A stretch of 64,000 bases of DNA, from contig JBAUUB010000347.1 in the NCBI GenBank assembly GCA_049582485.1, forward strand, positions 1-64,000. Direction: 5' to 3'. The position numbers and the translations under genes were made by a program. The DNA comes from F2B08 sp049582485 (GTDB lineage: Bacteria; Actinomycetota; Actinomycetes; Actinomycetales; Dermatophilaceae). Numbering within the stretch: position 1 is the first letter of the stretch; every line of letters starts with the position of its first letter. Under the pieces are notes generated by a model. It was not told the origin of the DNA. It searched no databases and saw only the letters and a list, made by a program, of their open reading frames with translations. Below are positions 8,422 to 18,553 of the stretch, one piece after another.

Positions 8422-9288
8422 TCAGCCGACGAACCGGATCGAGGCGATGACCGCGTCGATCTCGGCGACCGCGTCCGGCGTGGCGGCGGGCTCCTGCTGG
8501 GCGTCGATGAGCAGCCGCCTGCCGTCGACGTCGAGGATCCACATCCGGTCGACCTCGCCGGGGAAGCGGTGGTAGCGCTGCCGGCCGTTCGGCCACGTCG
8601 TCCAGCTGACGTAGATCGTGTCGCCGGTGCGGGTGTCGTCGCAGCCGACGAAGCTGCCGGGCCGGTCGGACTCCAGGTCTGCCGGCACGCTCCACTGCAT
8701 GAACAGCCCCCACCGGCCGTCGAGCTCGACCTCCACGGGCTCGCTCGAGTTCCGACCGGGCACCCGCTGCAGCGCCTGGGCGAGGTCGCGGATGCCGGGG
8801 CCGACGAGCTGCCGCTCCCCATGCCACCGGCAGGGGTCGGCGAAGACCTGGGCGACGTTCCAGAACGAGATCGTCACCCCCTCGTCCTCCCGGAGCAGCG
8901 ACCCCACGGGCAGCACCGACCAACCCTCCGGCACGGTGAGCTCGAGCACCGGCGGGTCGGCCTCGTAGCCCAGGCCGTCGAGGACGTGCCGGTAGGTCCC
9001 CGGCTCCAGCGGACCGGTGAGCTCGTCCAGGCGGGGCAGGTCAGGGCCGGTCGCCGCCGTGCCACCCGCCGCCGTGCTGGTCGCCTCGGGGGCAGCCTCC
9101 GATGTCGCACCGGCCGCCGCAGCGGGCGCGGTGGGGAGCGCGGTGATCGTCACCGGGGTGGCCGACGGAGTCTCGGAGGACGGGGTCGCAGTGGGCGCGA
9201 GGGTGGTGCACCCCACCAGGGCCGCGACGGCAAGGCCGACTGCCGGCAGCCGGGCGTACCGGGTCGCTCGACGGGGCTCGACCGGCAC
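8422..9288 (-). CDS. Secreted lipoprotein, function unknown
   Basis: 288 residues. A basic N-terminus, a hydrophobic stretch and the lipobox ALVGC (Cys27) mark a lipoprotein. Residues 28-80 are a low-complexity Ala/Thr/Pro/Ser linker, then a compact domain of about 205 residues with several Trp and two Cys. The C-terminal domain resembles actinobacterial cell-surface domains of unknown role; no catalytic motif is seen. It lies 12 bases from purC on the same strand, so it may share the purD-purC transcript, though a functional link to purine synthesis is not apparent. Confidence 0.75.
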   Translation of the reverse strand: MPVEPRRATRYARLPAVGLAVAALVGCTTLAPTATPSSETPSATPVTITALPTAPAAAAGATSEAAPEATSTAAGGTAATGPDLPRLDELTGPLEPGTYRHVLDGLGYEADPPVLELTVPEGWSVLPVGSLLREDEGVTISFWNVAQVFADPCRWHGERQLVGPGIRDLAQALQRVPGRNSSEPVEVELDGRWGLFMQWSVPADLESDRPGSFVGCDDTRTGDTIYVSWTTWPNGRQRYHRFPGEVDRMWILDVDGRRLLIDAQQEPAATPDAVAEIDAVIASIRFVG

Positions 9289-9300
9289 GTCGTCGTCCCC

Positions 9301-10202
9301 TCAGAAGGTGCGGCCGGTGAGGCGCTCGTAGGCCTCGACGTACTTCGCCCGCGTGCGCTCGACGATGTCGTCGGGCAGGGGCGGCGGTGGCGCGCCCGAG
9401 TCCTTGTCCCAGCCGGACGCCGCCGAGGTCAGCCACTCGCGCACGAACTCCTTGTCGAAGCTGGGTTGGGTGTGTCCCGGCTCCCACCGGTCGGCCGGCC
9501 AGAACCGCGAGGAGTCGGGCGTGAGCACCTCGTCGGCGAGCACGAGCTCGCCGTCCTCGACCCCGAACTCGACCTTGGTGTCGGCGATGAGGATCCCGCG
9601 GCCGGTGGCGATCTCGTTGCCCCGCGCGAGGATGGCGACGGTGAGGTCGCGGGCGCGCTCCGCCAGACTGGGGCCGATCGCCGACTCGACCTGCGCATAC
9701 GACATCGGCTGGTCGTGCTCACCCTTGGGCGCCTTGGTCGAGGGCGTGAACACCGGCTGGGGAAGGCGGGAGCCGTCGGTGAGCCCCTCGGGCAGGCGGA
9801 CGCCGGAGACCTGCCCGTCGGCGCGGTACTCGCGCAGGCCACCACCGGTGAGGTACGCACGGGCCACGCACTCGACGGGCAGCATCCGCAGGCGCCGGAC
9901 GAGGACGGCCCGCCCGGCCACCTCGTCCGGGACGTCGGTCGAGACGATGTGGTTGGGCACCAGGTCGGCGAGCTGCTCGAACCACCAGAGCGACAGCTGT
10001 GTCAGGACCGCACCCTTGTCGGGGATCGCCGGTGCGAGGGCGAAGTCGAAGGCGCTGATCCGGTCGGACGCGACGAGCAGCAGCCGGTCGCCTCGCGCCT
10101 GGCCCGTGTCGGGGTCGATCGGCGCATAGAGGTCGCGGACCTTGCCCGAGTAGACGTGTTCGTAGCCGGGGATCGCGACCGCGACGGACTCCGGGACAGT
10201 GC

Positions 10203-10206
<4 letters not shown>
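9301..10206 (-). CDS. purC: SAICAR synthetase
   Basis: Joins CAIR and aspartate with ATP to form SAICAR in purine synthesis. 301 residues. The N-terminal YSGKVRDLY segment (nucleotide-binding strand), SDRISAFD and the GILIADTKVEFG motif are typical and intact. The ATG overlaps the purD stop (ATGA), so purD and purC form a coupled pair with purD upstream. Confidence 0.96.
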
Positions 10207-11483
<1,277 letters not shown>

Positions 11484-11631
11484 GAGGTCCACTCTAGGGA
11501 CTGGGCGCCGCGCGGACGGGGCCGCGTCCGGCGTGTTCGGGCGGGTCCGCCGGGCGTGCATGACGGCGCTCTGCGCAGGCGTAGACTTGACGGTTCGTGC
11601 CCATCCCCGAGGACGGAAGTCAGCGCCACCC

Positions 11632-13947
11632 GTGACAGAGCACAGCATCGACACCGGTGCTCGCGAACGTGTCGACGGCCGCGATCCCGCGGCCCGTCCC
11701 GAAGGACCCGACCCGGTCACGCGCGAGATCGCGATCGAGCAGGCGCACGTCGACCGGGTGTACACCGAGCTCGCCAAGGCCCGCATCCGCACCGCCGACG
11801 TCGAGGCCGACGGCATGGCGCGCGGGCGCACCGACCGGGTCGGGGACGTGCGCGACGAGGAGATGACGGGTCTGGTCGAGCGGGACGCGCTGGTCTATCT
11901 CGCCGCCAAACGCCGGCACGACCTCGACCGCCAGTTCGAGGGACTCGTCTTCGGCCGTCTCGACCTCGACCACAGCGGGGCGGTGGGCGCCGATGCGGCC
12001 GCCGGTGGTGCGCCCTCGACGGCGGAGCTGTCGGCGGATGACCTCGAGGCCCGCTACATCGGGCGACTCGGGGTCCGCGACGACGACTACGAACCGCTCG
12101 TCATCGACTGGCGGGCCCCGGCCGCCGCACCGTTCTACCGGGCCACGCCGGTCGACCCGCACGGCGTCGTCCGTCGCCGGGTGCTGCGCTGTGCCGGCCA
12201 GCGGGTCATCGGGGTCGAGGACGACCTCATGGTCGCCGAGGCCCCCGCCGACCTCCCCGTCGTCGGCGACGGCGCACTGATGGCCGCCCTCACCCGCAGC
12301 CGGGGGGCGCAGATGCGCGACATCGTCGCGACCATCCAGCGGCACCAGGACGAGGCGATCCGCGCGCCCTCCCGGGGAGTCACCGAGATCACCGGCGGCC
12401 CCGGCACCGGCAAGACCGTCGTCGCGCTGCACCGTGCCGCCTTCCTGCTGTACAGCGACCGTCGCCGCTTCGAGTCGGGCGGGGTCCTCATCGTGGGGCC
12501 GTCGCCGGCCTACACGGCCTACATCGAGCGGGTGCTCCCGTCGCTCGGCGAGGACTCGGTCGCCCTCCGCTCGATCGGGGACCTCGTCGAGGGTGTCACG
12601 GCCACCCGACTCGACTCCCGTGAGGTCGCGCGCATCAAGGGCGCAGAGCGGGTTCGCGGCATCCTCTCCCGGGTCTCCCATGAGCCCCCGCCGGGCGCCC
12701 CCACGGAGTTCCGCGCCTTCGTCTCCGGCACGGCGATCCGGATCGGCGGCGAGGACCTCGACCGGATCCGCCACCATGTGCGGCGGGGTCACCAGCACAA
12801 CCTCGGCGTCGCCGCCGCCCGAGCGGGTCTGGCCGACGTCGCCTGGGAGCAGCACCGCGCCCTGGAGCACGGGGCGGAGCGCGCGGAGTTCCTCGACCGC
12901 TTCCACGACTCGATGGAGGTCGAGCGGTTCATGCGCGCCTGGTGGCCGCAGCTCGACCCGCGCGAGCCGCTGCTGTGGCTCGCCGACGAGTCGGTCGTCG
13001 CGCGGTGTGCGCACGGCATCCTCGCACCCCGCGACCGTGACCTGCTGGCCGCCTCGATGCGTGCGGCGCTCGAGGTCGGAACGTGGTCGGTCGCCGACGT
13101 CGCGCTCATCGACGACCTGTTCGCCCGGCTCGGTCCGATCCAGCGGGACGAGCCCGAGGAGCGCGGCTTCTACGAGGTCGAGGAGCTCGACGACCTCAGC
13201 GGCCACGGCGTCCAGGAGCTGGGTGCGGGCTGGGCGAGCGGATCGGATGGCGGAGGCCGGTTGCGCGAGCGCGTCGGGCACGACCCCCGCGAGCGACTGC
13301 TGCAGGGGACCATCGAGCGGTCCCGCGGGTACGCCCACATCCTCGTCGACGAGGCCCAGGACCTCTCCCCGCTGCAGTGGCGCATGCTCGGGCGACGCGG
13401 CCGTCAGGCATCCTGGACCGTCGTCGGCGACGACGCCCAGAGCTCCTGGCCGGACCCCGTCGAGGCCCGGCGCGCCCGCAACGAAGCCTACGGCCGGGGT
13501 GAGCGCCGCGGCTTCCACATGGACACGAACTACCGCAACGCCCGCGAGATCTTCGACTACGCGGCCGAGGTCATCCGCCGCGAGGTTCCCGACGCCGACA
13601 TCCCCGCAGCCGTGCGCGAGACCGGGTGGCCGGTCCGGGATCTCGCCGTCACCGCCGCGTCCCTCGAGGACACGCTGACGACGGAGGTCCGTCGCCTGCT
13701 CGACCTCGTCGAGGGCTCCGTGGCGATTGTGACGGGACCACCGCATACCGACGTCGCGGAGCGGGTCGCACGCCCCGCCGGCCGGGTCGTCGTCGCGGAC
13801 CCGCTCTCGACCAAGGGCCTGGAGTACGACGCCGTGGTCGTCCTCGACCCGGCGCGGATCGCCGAGGACACCCCTGGCGGGATCCGGGCGCTCTACGTGG
13901 TGCTCACCCGCGCGGCGCACCGGATGACGGTGCTCCGCGTCGACTGA
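11632..13947 (+). CDS. helR: HelD/HelR-type superfamily 1 ATPase
   Basis: 771 residues. Walker A GGPGTGKT at about residue 255, Walker B VDEAQDLSPLQW near 571, and a late SF1 motif TNYRNA near 630. The ~190-residue N-terminal part lacks helicase motifs, begins with a helical arm and contains a YIGRLGV/DWRAP segment, as in the RNA polymerase-binding HelD proteins. In actinobacteria this family removes RNA polymerase from stalled or rifamycin-blocked complexes (HelR). GTG at 11632 follows GAGGACGGAAG, used as ribosome-binding site. I did not find a rifamycin-associated palindrome upstream, so rifamycin inducibility is not supported. Alternative: a general HelD without resistance role. Confidence 0.8.
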   Translation: MTEHSIDTGARERVDGRDPAARPEGPDPVTREIAIEQAHVDRVYTELAKARIRTADVEADGMARGRTDRVGDVRDEEMTGLVERDALVYLAAKRRHDLDRQFEGLVFGRLDLDHSGAVGADAAAGGAPSTAELSADDLEARYIGRLGVRDDDYEPLVIDWRAPAAAPFYRATPVDPHGVVRRRVLRCAGQRVIGVEDDLMVAEAPADLPVVGDGALMAALTRSRGAQMRDIVATIQRHQDEAIRAPSRGVTEITGGPGTGKTVVALHRAAFLLYSDRRRFESGGVLIVGPSPAYTAYIERVLPSLGEDSVALRSIGDLVEGVTATRLDSREVARIKGAERVRGILSRVSHEPPPGAPTEFRAFVSGTAIRIGGEDLDRIRHHVRRGHQHNLGVAAARAGLADVAWEQHRALEHGAERAEFLDRFHDSMEVERFMRAWWPQLDPREPLLWLADESVVARCAHGILAPRDRDLLAASMRAALEVGTWSVADVALIDDLFARLGPIQRDEPEERGFYEVEELDDLSGHGVQELGAGWASGSDGGGRLRERVGHDPRERLLQGTIERSRGYAHILVDEAQDLSPLQWRMLGRRGRQASWTVVGDDAQSSWPDPVEARRARNEAYGRGERRGFHMDTNYRNAREIFDYAAEVIRREVPDADIPAAVRETGWPVRDLAVTAASLEDTLTTEVRRLLDLVEGSVAIVTGPPHTDVAERVARPAGRVVVADPLSTKGLEYDAVVVLDPARIAEDTPGGIRALYVVLTRAAHRMTVLRVD

Positions 13948-13960
13948 GCCGGGGTCGGCG

Positions 13961-14046
13961 ACTTTTCTTCCTCGGGAAGTAAAGCCCAGGTGTGGGAACG
14001 AAGAGTCCTTTCCCGAAGGTGACTGTTCCTTCCCAGGGAAGAAAAG
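13961..14046. repeat. Dispersed intergenic repeat, family A, copy 2
   Basis: Between the convergent helR and DUF5302-like genes. Left palindrome TTTTCTTCCTCGGGAAG, central GGGAACGAA / CCTTTCCCG, right palindrome TTCCTTCCCAGGGAAGAAAA. The right module is almost identical to one in copy 3. It could act as a bidirectional terminator here, but it lacks a run of T. Confidence 0.75.
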
Positions 14047-14070
14047 CAGTCCCCGCGCGTGGGTGCCGAC

Positions 14071-14250
14071 TCAGCCGGACTTGCGGCGGAACATCTGCTG
14101 CGTCGCGGAGGTCTCCGGGTCGTGGGCCTGCTCTGCCTTGCCGTGACCGCCGCCGCCGCCGACGTCCCGTCCGCCGTGGGCCTTCTTGCGCTCGAGCGCC
14201 TCACGGAACTTCGCCTTGACGTCCTCGGGTGCGCTCTCGTGCTTGCTCAT
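14071..14250 (-). CDS. DUF5302-like small protein
   Basis: 59 residues: a helical N-terminal part (EDVKAKFREALERKKAH), a glycine-rich hinge (GGGGG), and a basic C-terminus FRRKSG. This layout matches the small actinobacterial DUF5302 proteins, whose function is unknown. ATG at 14250 is preceded by GGAGAGACCGTC, a ribosome-binding site. No membrane segment. Confidence 0.75.
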   Translation of the reverse strand: MSKHESAPEDVKAKFREALERKKAHGGRDVGGGGGHGKAEQAHDPETSATQQMFRRKSG

Positions 14251-14350
14251 GACGGTCTCTCCTTGCGCTGGAACGCGCCCGGACCGGCGCTGGGCCAAGC
14301 CTCACACCGGGACAGGCAGGCCCGCAACATGATTGACGCCACGGGTCGGG

Positions 14351-15652
14351 TCACGGCAGCAGCGAGTGCCGCTCGATGATCTCGTGTCGACCCGGCCCGA
14401 CGCCGATGGCGGACACGCGCGCACCGATGAGCTCCTCGACCCGCAGGACGTAGCGCCGCGCGTTCTCCGGCAGCTCCTCGAAGGTCCGGCAGCCCGAGAT
14501 GTCCTCCTGCCAGCCGTCGAGGTACTCGTAGACCGGCCTCGCGTGGTGGAAGTCGCTCTGGTTGACCGGCATCTGCTCGTGGCGCACCCCGTCCACGTCG
14601 TAGGCCACGCAGATCGGCAGCCTCTCGAAGCCGGTGAGGACGTCGAGCTTGGTGATGACGAAGTCGGTGACGCCGTTGATCCGCGTCGCGTACCGGCCGA
14701 TGACCGTGTCCATCCAGCCGCACCGGCGCGGGCGGCCGGTCGTCGTGCCGAACTCCGCCCCCACCGTGCGCAGCGTCTCTCCATCGTCGTCGAACAGCTC
14801 GGTGGGGAACGGTCCCTCGCCGACCCGGGTCGTATAGGCCTTGAGGATCGCGATGACCCGCTCGACGCGGGTCGGCGGGATGCCGGAGCCGGTGCAGGCG
14901 CCGCCGGCCGTCGCCGAGGAGGACGTGACGAACGGGTAGGTGCCGTGGTCGACGTCGAGCAGGGTCGCCTGCCCGGCCTCGAGGAGCACGATCCGGCCAG
15001 CGTCGAGGGCCTGCTCGAGCTCGAGGCTCGTGTCGCGGACCATCGGCCGCAGCCGCTCGGCGTAGGAGAGCAGCTCCTCGACGACGAGGTCGACCTCGCT
15101 CGCGCGGGTGTTGTAGACCTTGACGAGCACCTGGTTCTTCAGGTCGAGGGCCGCCTCGACCTTCTGGCGCAGGATGTTCTCGTCGAACAGGTCCTGGACG
15201 CGGATGCCGACCCGGTTCATCTTGTCGGCGTAGGTCGGGCCGATCCCACGCCCGGTCGTGCCGATCCGGCGCTTGCCGAGGAAGCGCTCGGTCACCTTGT
15301 CGAGGGTGCGGTTGTAGGGCGCGATGATGTGCGCGTTGGCGCTGACGATCAGACGCGAGGTGTCGACGCCCCGCTCGTCGAGAGCGTCGAGCTCCTGGAA
15401 CAGGACCTCGAGGTCGACGACGACACCGTTGCCGATGACGGGGACGACGTTCGGCGAGAGGATGCCGGAGGGCAGCAGGTGCAGCGCGTACTTCTCGCGC
15501 GTGCCGTCCGGGCTCTCGATGACGACGGTGTGGCCGGCGTTGTTGCCCCCGTTGAACTTGACCACGTAGTCGACCGCGGACCCCATGAGGTCGGTCGCCT
15601 TGCCTTTGCCTTCGTCACCCCACTGGGCACCGACGAGGACGATCGCGGGCAT
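14351..15652 (-). CDS. purA: Adenylosuccinate synthase
   Basis: Converts IMP, GTP and aspartate to adenylosuccinate, first committed step to AMP. 433 residues, normal length. N-terminal GAQWGDEGKGK GTP loop (residues 8-18, with catalytic Asp), FNGGNNAGHT with the catalytic His at 41, and the C-terminal TKLDVLTG base-recognition segment are all present. ATG at 15652 follows CAAGGAG. The upstream gap contains one copy of the over-represented hexamer GTATGC. Confidence 0.97.
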   Translation of the reverse strand: MPAIVLVGAQWGDEGKGKATDLMGSAVDYVVKFNGGNNAGHTVVIESPDGTREKYALHLLPSGILSPNVVPVIGNGVVVDLEVLFQELDALDERGVDTSRLIVSANAHIIAPYNRTLDKVTERFLGKRRIGTTGRGIGPTYADKMNRVGIRVQDLFDENILRQKVEAALDLKNQVLVKVYNTRASEVDLVVEELLSYAERLRPMVRDTSLELEQALDAGRIVLLEAGQATLLDVDHGTYPFVTSSSATAGGACTGSGIPPTRVERVIAILKAYTTRVGEGPFPTELFDDDGETLRTVGAEFGTTTGRPRRCGWMDTVIGRYATRINGVTDFVITKLDVLTGFERLPICVAYDVDGVRHEQMPVNQSDFHHARPVYEYLDGWQEDISGCRTFEELPENARRYVLRVEELIGARVSAIGVGPGRHEIIERHSLLP

Positions 15653-15745
15653 GGAGGACTCCTTGTGCGGCTGGGCGCCAGGGTTGGTATGCGCTGGTCG
15701 CCTCCGCGTGGAAGCCGTCACCGTCGCGCCGGACAGCGCCCCAGC

Positions 15746-16624
15746 CTAGCGCCTCCGCGGCCCCGCAGCGGTGGCCCGGATCGGCGACAACGGCAGTGGT
15801 CCGGCCTCGAGCCGGCCACGGGCGAGCAGAGCCGCGCCGAGCTGGAATCGGGTCTCGACACCGTGCTCGTCCATGAGCCCGGCGATGCGTCGACGCACGG
15901 TGCGCAGGCTCCACCCGAGGGTGCGGGCGATGGCCTCGTCCTTGAGGCCGAGCGCCATCAGATCGATCATCCTCGTCTCGGCCGGCTCGTCACCGCGCTC
16001 CGCGCTCAGCGCCACCCCGGTCCGGTAGGTCGTCTCGTGCAGGGCCGTGAACGCGGCGATGAGCATCGGCTCGCGGATGACGAGGTAGTCGGACTCGGGC
16101 ACGTTCCACTCCGCGCAGGCGAGCACGGCGCTCGTGCCCGCGATGAGGAACTCGCTCGGCGGCGCGGCGACGAACCGCTGCCCCTCCCCCGCCTCGGCCC
16201 AGGCACTCACCCAGCGCCGACCGGGGCCGGTGTCGAGGACCTCGAGCGGATAGATGGCGCGCATCCGCAGCCCGTTCGCCAGTCGATGGCGCAGGTCCCG
16301 CACGCGTTCGTCCTCGAGTCCGGGGCCGTACTCGACCGTGCGGTTGACGGTGCGCAGGACACCGTCGCCGATCTCGTCCATGAGCGAGCCGATGACCTCG
16401 GAGGCGATGTCCGCCGGAATGACCTCGAGGTCGGCGTCCCGGACGACCGTCGTCCGAGTCAGCTCGGTGGTGATCGAGCGGATCGCGTCGCGCACGTCGC
16501 TCAGCTCCTGGCGGCGGGCGTCGAGCCGCTGGGCCTCCCGGTCGAGGAGTCGCTCGAGGTGTCGGACGACCTTGGCCGGTTGGCGCGCCGGAGGTGACTG
16601 GTCGGTAGTTGAATGTTCGTCCAC
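15746..16624 (-). CDS. LuxR-type HTH transcriptional regulator
   Basis: 292 residues. N-terminal coiled-coil-like helix (about 18-50), a central TrmB-like sensor region, and a C-terminal helix-turn-helix (about 216-262; LKDEAIARTLGWSLRTVRRR). Such actinobacterial regulators often control a neighbouring secreted protein gene, but none is left next to it here. The GTG at 16624 has TAAAAT six bases upstream inside a perfect inverted repeat, suggesting a leaderless, self-regulated transcript. No receiver domain, so not a two-component response regulator. Confidence 0.8.
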   Translation of the reverse strand: MDEHSTTDQSPPARQPAKVVRHLERLLDREAQRLDARRQELSDVRDAIRSITTELTRTTVVRDADLEVIPADIASEVIGSLMDEIGDGVLRTVNRTVEYGPGLEDERVRDLRHRLANGLRMRAIYPLEVLDTGPGRRWVSAWAEAGEGQRFVAAPPSEFLIAGTSAVLACAEWNVPESDYLVIREPMLIAAFTALHETTYRTGVALSAERGDEPAETRMIDLMALGLKDEAIARTLGWSLRTVRRRIAGLMDEHGVETRFQLGAALLARGRLEAGPLPLSPIRATAAGPRRR

Positions 16625-16625
16625 T

Positions 16626-16643
16626 TTGGCATTTTAGTGCCAA
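16626..16643. promoter_or_regulatory. Inverted repeat over the regulator's -10 box
   Basis: TTGGCA-TTTTAG-TGCCAA is a perfect 6-6-6 inverted repeat. Read on the minus strand it contains TAAAAT (16636-16631), six bases before the regulator's GTG. A likely operator for autoregulation (inference). Confidence 0.55.
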
Positions 16644-16770
16644 TGGCCGGAAAGTGTCGTCATTTCGGTGACACGTCCGGCATCATGGTGCACACGTCGA
16701 GGCCGAACGCAGGGGACATGACGCTTTGACGACAGTGGGGCGCCTTAGGCGCCTGCTCCTGGCAGGGGGC

Positions 16771-16806
16771 ATCGCCGGAGGCCGCGGATACGCGGCCTCC
16801 GGCGAT
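16771..16806. terminator. Perfect 16-bp hairpin, likely DUF3151 terminator
   Basis: Stem 16771-16786 and 16791-16806 pair perfectly around a GATA loop; no T-run follows. A second small hairpin GGCGCC-TTA-GGCGCC lies at about 16739-16753. It is 95 bases past the DUF3151 stop on the minus strand and is the best candidate terminator for that gene. Confidence 0.55.
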
Positions 16807-16834
16807 CTGTTTCCGGGCGTTGATCGTGGCGAGC

Positions 16835-16914
16835 GGGCTACAGGCCGAAGCGATTACAAGCCAGGCCGACTACAGACCGGGCCGATTACAAACCGAGCCG
16901 ACTACAGACCGAGC
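16835..16914. repeat. 16-bp tandem repeat, about 5 units
   Basis: Four clear units start at 16851, 16867, 16883 and 16899, form CGA(T/C)TACA(A/G)(G/A)CC(A/G)(G/A)GC, and a worn fifth at 16835. Units alternate TTACA / CTACA, giving a 32-bp higher order. The last unit contains the DUF3151 stop codon, so the array duplicates the 3' end of that gene. Confidence 0.75.
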
Positions 16915-17303
16915 TCGCGAGCAGCGGTCGCCGACGACGCCCGGAGGAACTCGACGCAGCGGTGGCGCTCCTCCTCCTCGCCGATGCCGTCGGCCGCTCG
17001 CGCCAGCGCGGCGAGTGCGCGCAGGAAGCCGCGGTTCGGCACGTGCTCCCACGGCACCGGCCCCTGGCCGCGCCAGCCCGAGCGCCGCAGGGCGTCGAGG
17101 CCGCGGTGGTAGCCGGTCCGCGCATACGCGTAGGCGGCGACGACCTCGCCCTCGTCGAGCGCGTCCTCGGCGAGGACCGCCCACGGCAACGACGACGAGG
17201 GGTATGCGCGGGCCACCTGGTCCGCCGCCCTCCCCTGGTCGAGGGCCGGGGCCGCGGGGTCGTCGGGCAGGTGGGTCTCCGGGATGCCGAGAAGGTCAGT
17301 CAC
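16902..17303 (-). CDS. DUF3151 family protein
   Basis: 133 residues: an N-terminal LLGIPETHLP segment, then helical, Ala-rich sequence with several Trp and Cys. Matches actinobacterial DUF3151, regularly found near fba and purA, as here (fba is upstream on the same strand, purA 1.3 kb away). Function unknown; helical repeats suggest a protein-binding role (inference). GTG at 17303 has TAGGGT seven bases upstream. Its stop codon lies in a 16-bp tandem repeat unit. Confidence 0.8.
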   Translation of the reverse strand: MTDLLGIPETHLPDDPAAPALDQGRAADQVARAYPSSSLPWAVLAEDALDEGEVVAAYAYARTGYHRGLDALRRSGWRGQGPVPWEHVPNRGFLRALAALARAADGIGEEEERHRCVEFLRASSATAARELGL

Positions 17304-17325
17304 GGCGTCAACCCTAGTGAGAGCG

Positions 17326-17403
17326 CTTGGGGAAAGAACCCTCGGCGTCGGGAAGCAAGGATTGTTTCCCGACGCCGAGGGTTCCTTCCCAGGGAAGGAA
17401 ACG
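17326..17403. repeat. Dispersed intergenic repeat, family A, copy 3
   Basis: Between fba (3' end) and DUF3151 (5' end). A long central stem, CCTCGGCGTCGGGAA against TTCCCGACGCCGAGG (about 17339-17353 and 17367-17381), followed by the module TTCCTTCCCAGGGAAGGAAA. The stem may terminate fba transcription. Confidence 0.75.
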
Positions 17404-17418
17404 TGAGTCAGCGAATAC

Positions 17419-18450
17419 TCAGCCGCGGTGGGTGCCGGCGGAACGGAGGTTCTCGCAGGCCTCGACGACGCGGGCGGCCATGCCGGACTCGGCCTCCTTG
17501 CCCCAGGAGCGCGGGTCGTACTGCTTCTTGTTGCCGACCTCACCGTCGATACGCAGGACGCCGTCGTAGTTCTTGTACATCCACGCGGCGACGGGCCGGG
17601 TGAAGGCGTACTGGGTGTCGGTGTCGACGTTCATCTTCACGACGCCGTAGTCGACGGCGTCCGAGATCTCCTGGGGCAGCGAGCCGGAGCCGCCGTGGAA
17701 GACGAGGTGGAACGGCTTGGCGTCTGGTGCCAGTCCGAGCTCCTGGCTCGCAGCCTCCTGCGCGGCCTTGAGGACCTCCGGGCGCAGCTTGACGCCACCC
17801 GGCTTGTAGACGCCGTGCACGTTGCCGAACGTCAGGGCCGTCATGTAGTAGCCCTTCTCACCGGAGCCCAGCGCCCGCACCGTGGCGATGGCGTCCTCGG
17901 GGGTGGAGTACAGCTTCTCGTTGATCTCGTTCTCGACGCCGTCCTCCTCGCCGCCGACGACACCGACCTCGATCTCGAGGACGACGTTGGCCTTCTGGCA
18001 CCGGTCGAGCAGCTCCTCGGCGATCTGGAGGTTCTCGTCCAGCGGCACGGCCGAGCCGTCCCACATGTGGCTCTGGAAGAACGGCAGGCCGCCACCGTCG
18101 ACGCGTTCCTGGCTCGCGGTGAGCAGCGGCCGGACGAACCCGTCGAGCTTGTCCTTCGGGCAGTGGTCGGTGTGCAGCGCGATGTTGACCGGGTAGTTCT
18201 TGGCGACCTCGTGTGCGAACGCGGCGAACGCGAGGGAGCCCGCGACCATGTTCTTGACCGTCGGGCCGGAGAGGTACTCCGCGCCACCGGTCGAGACCTG
18301 GATGATGCCGTCGGAGCCGGCGTCGGCGAAGCCCTTCAGCGCGGCGTTGAGGGTCTGGGAGGACGACACGTTGATGGCCGGGTAGGCGAAGCGCTCGTTC
18401 TTGGCCCGGTCGAGCATCTCGCGGTAGACCTCGGGTGTTGCGATGGGCAT
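17419..18450 (-). CDS. fbaA: Fructose-bisphosphate aldolase, class II
   Basis: Cleaves fructose 1,6-bisphosphate in glycolysis and works in reverse in gluconeogenesis; zinc enzyme. 343 residues. Zinc ligands and active site: LHTDHCPKDK (His and Asp near residue 109), the glycine-rich TFGNVHGVYKPG with its His near 225, and VFHGGSGS near residue 264. MPIATPEVY start at 18450 follows AGGAGTAGGT, a good ribosome-binding site. Repeat A copy 3 follows the stop. Confidence 0.97.
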   Translation of the reverse strand: MPIATPEVYREMLDRAKNERFAYPAINVSSSQTLNAALKGFADAGSDGIIQVSTGGAEYLSGPTVKNMVAGSLAFAAFAHEVAKNYPVNIALHTDHCPKDKLDGFVRPLLTASQERVDGGGLPFFQSHMWDGSAVPLDENLQIAEELLDRCQKANVVLEIEVGVVGGEEDGVENEINEKLYSTPEDAIATVRALGSGEKGYYMTALTFGNVHGVYKPGGVKLRPEVLKAAQEAASQELGLAPDAKPFHLVFHGGSGSLPQEISDAVDYGVVKMNVDTDTQYAFTRPVAAWMYKNYDGVLRIDGEVGNKKQYDPRSWGKEAESGMAARVVEACENLRSAGTHRG

Positions 18451-18553
18451 ACCTACTCCTTCGTGCGGGCGCCTCGCGACGCCGCGTTTGTGGGCGTGTG
18501 GTCCTCGCCCATCCTTCCACGTGCGGACGTCCCGCGTGAGTGCCGGTCCGCGC

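Noticed and set aside
11620..13920. A 766-codon minus-strand frame over helR.
   Set aside because: Complementary shadow of the helicase-like gene, with no recognisable domain.
16726..17112. A TTG-started plus-strand frame (128 codons) over the hairpin and tandem repeats.
   Set aside because: No ribosome-binding site, low-complexity content from repeats, and antisense to DUF3151. Only its first residues resemble a signal peptide, reported as a possible scar.
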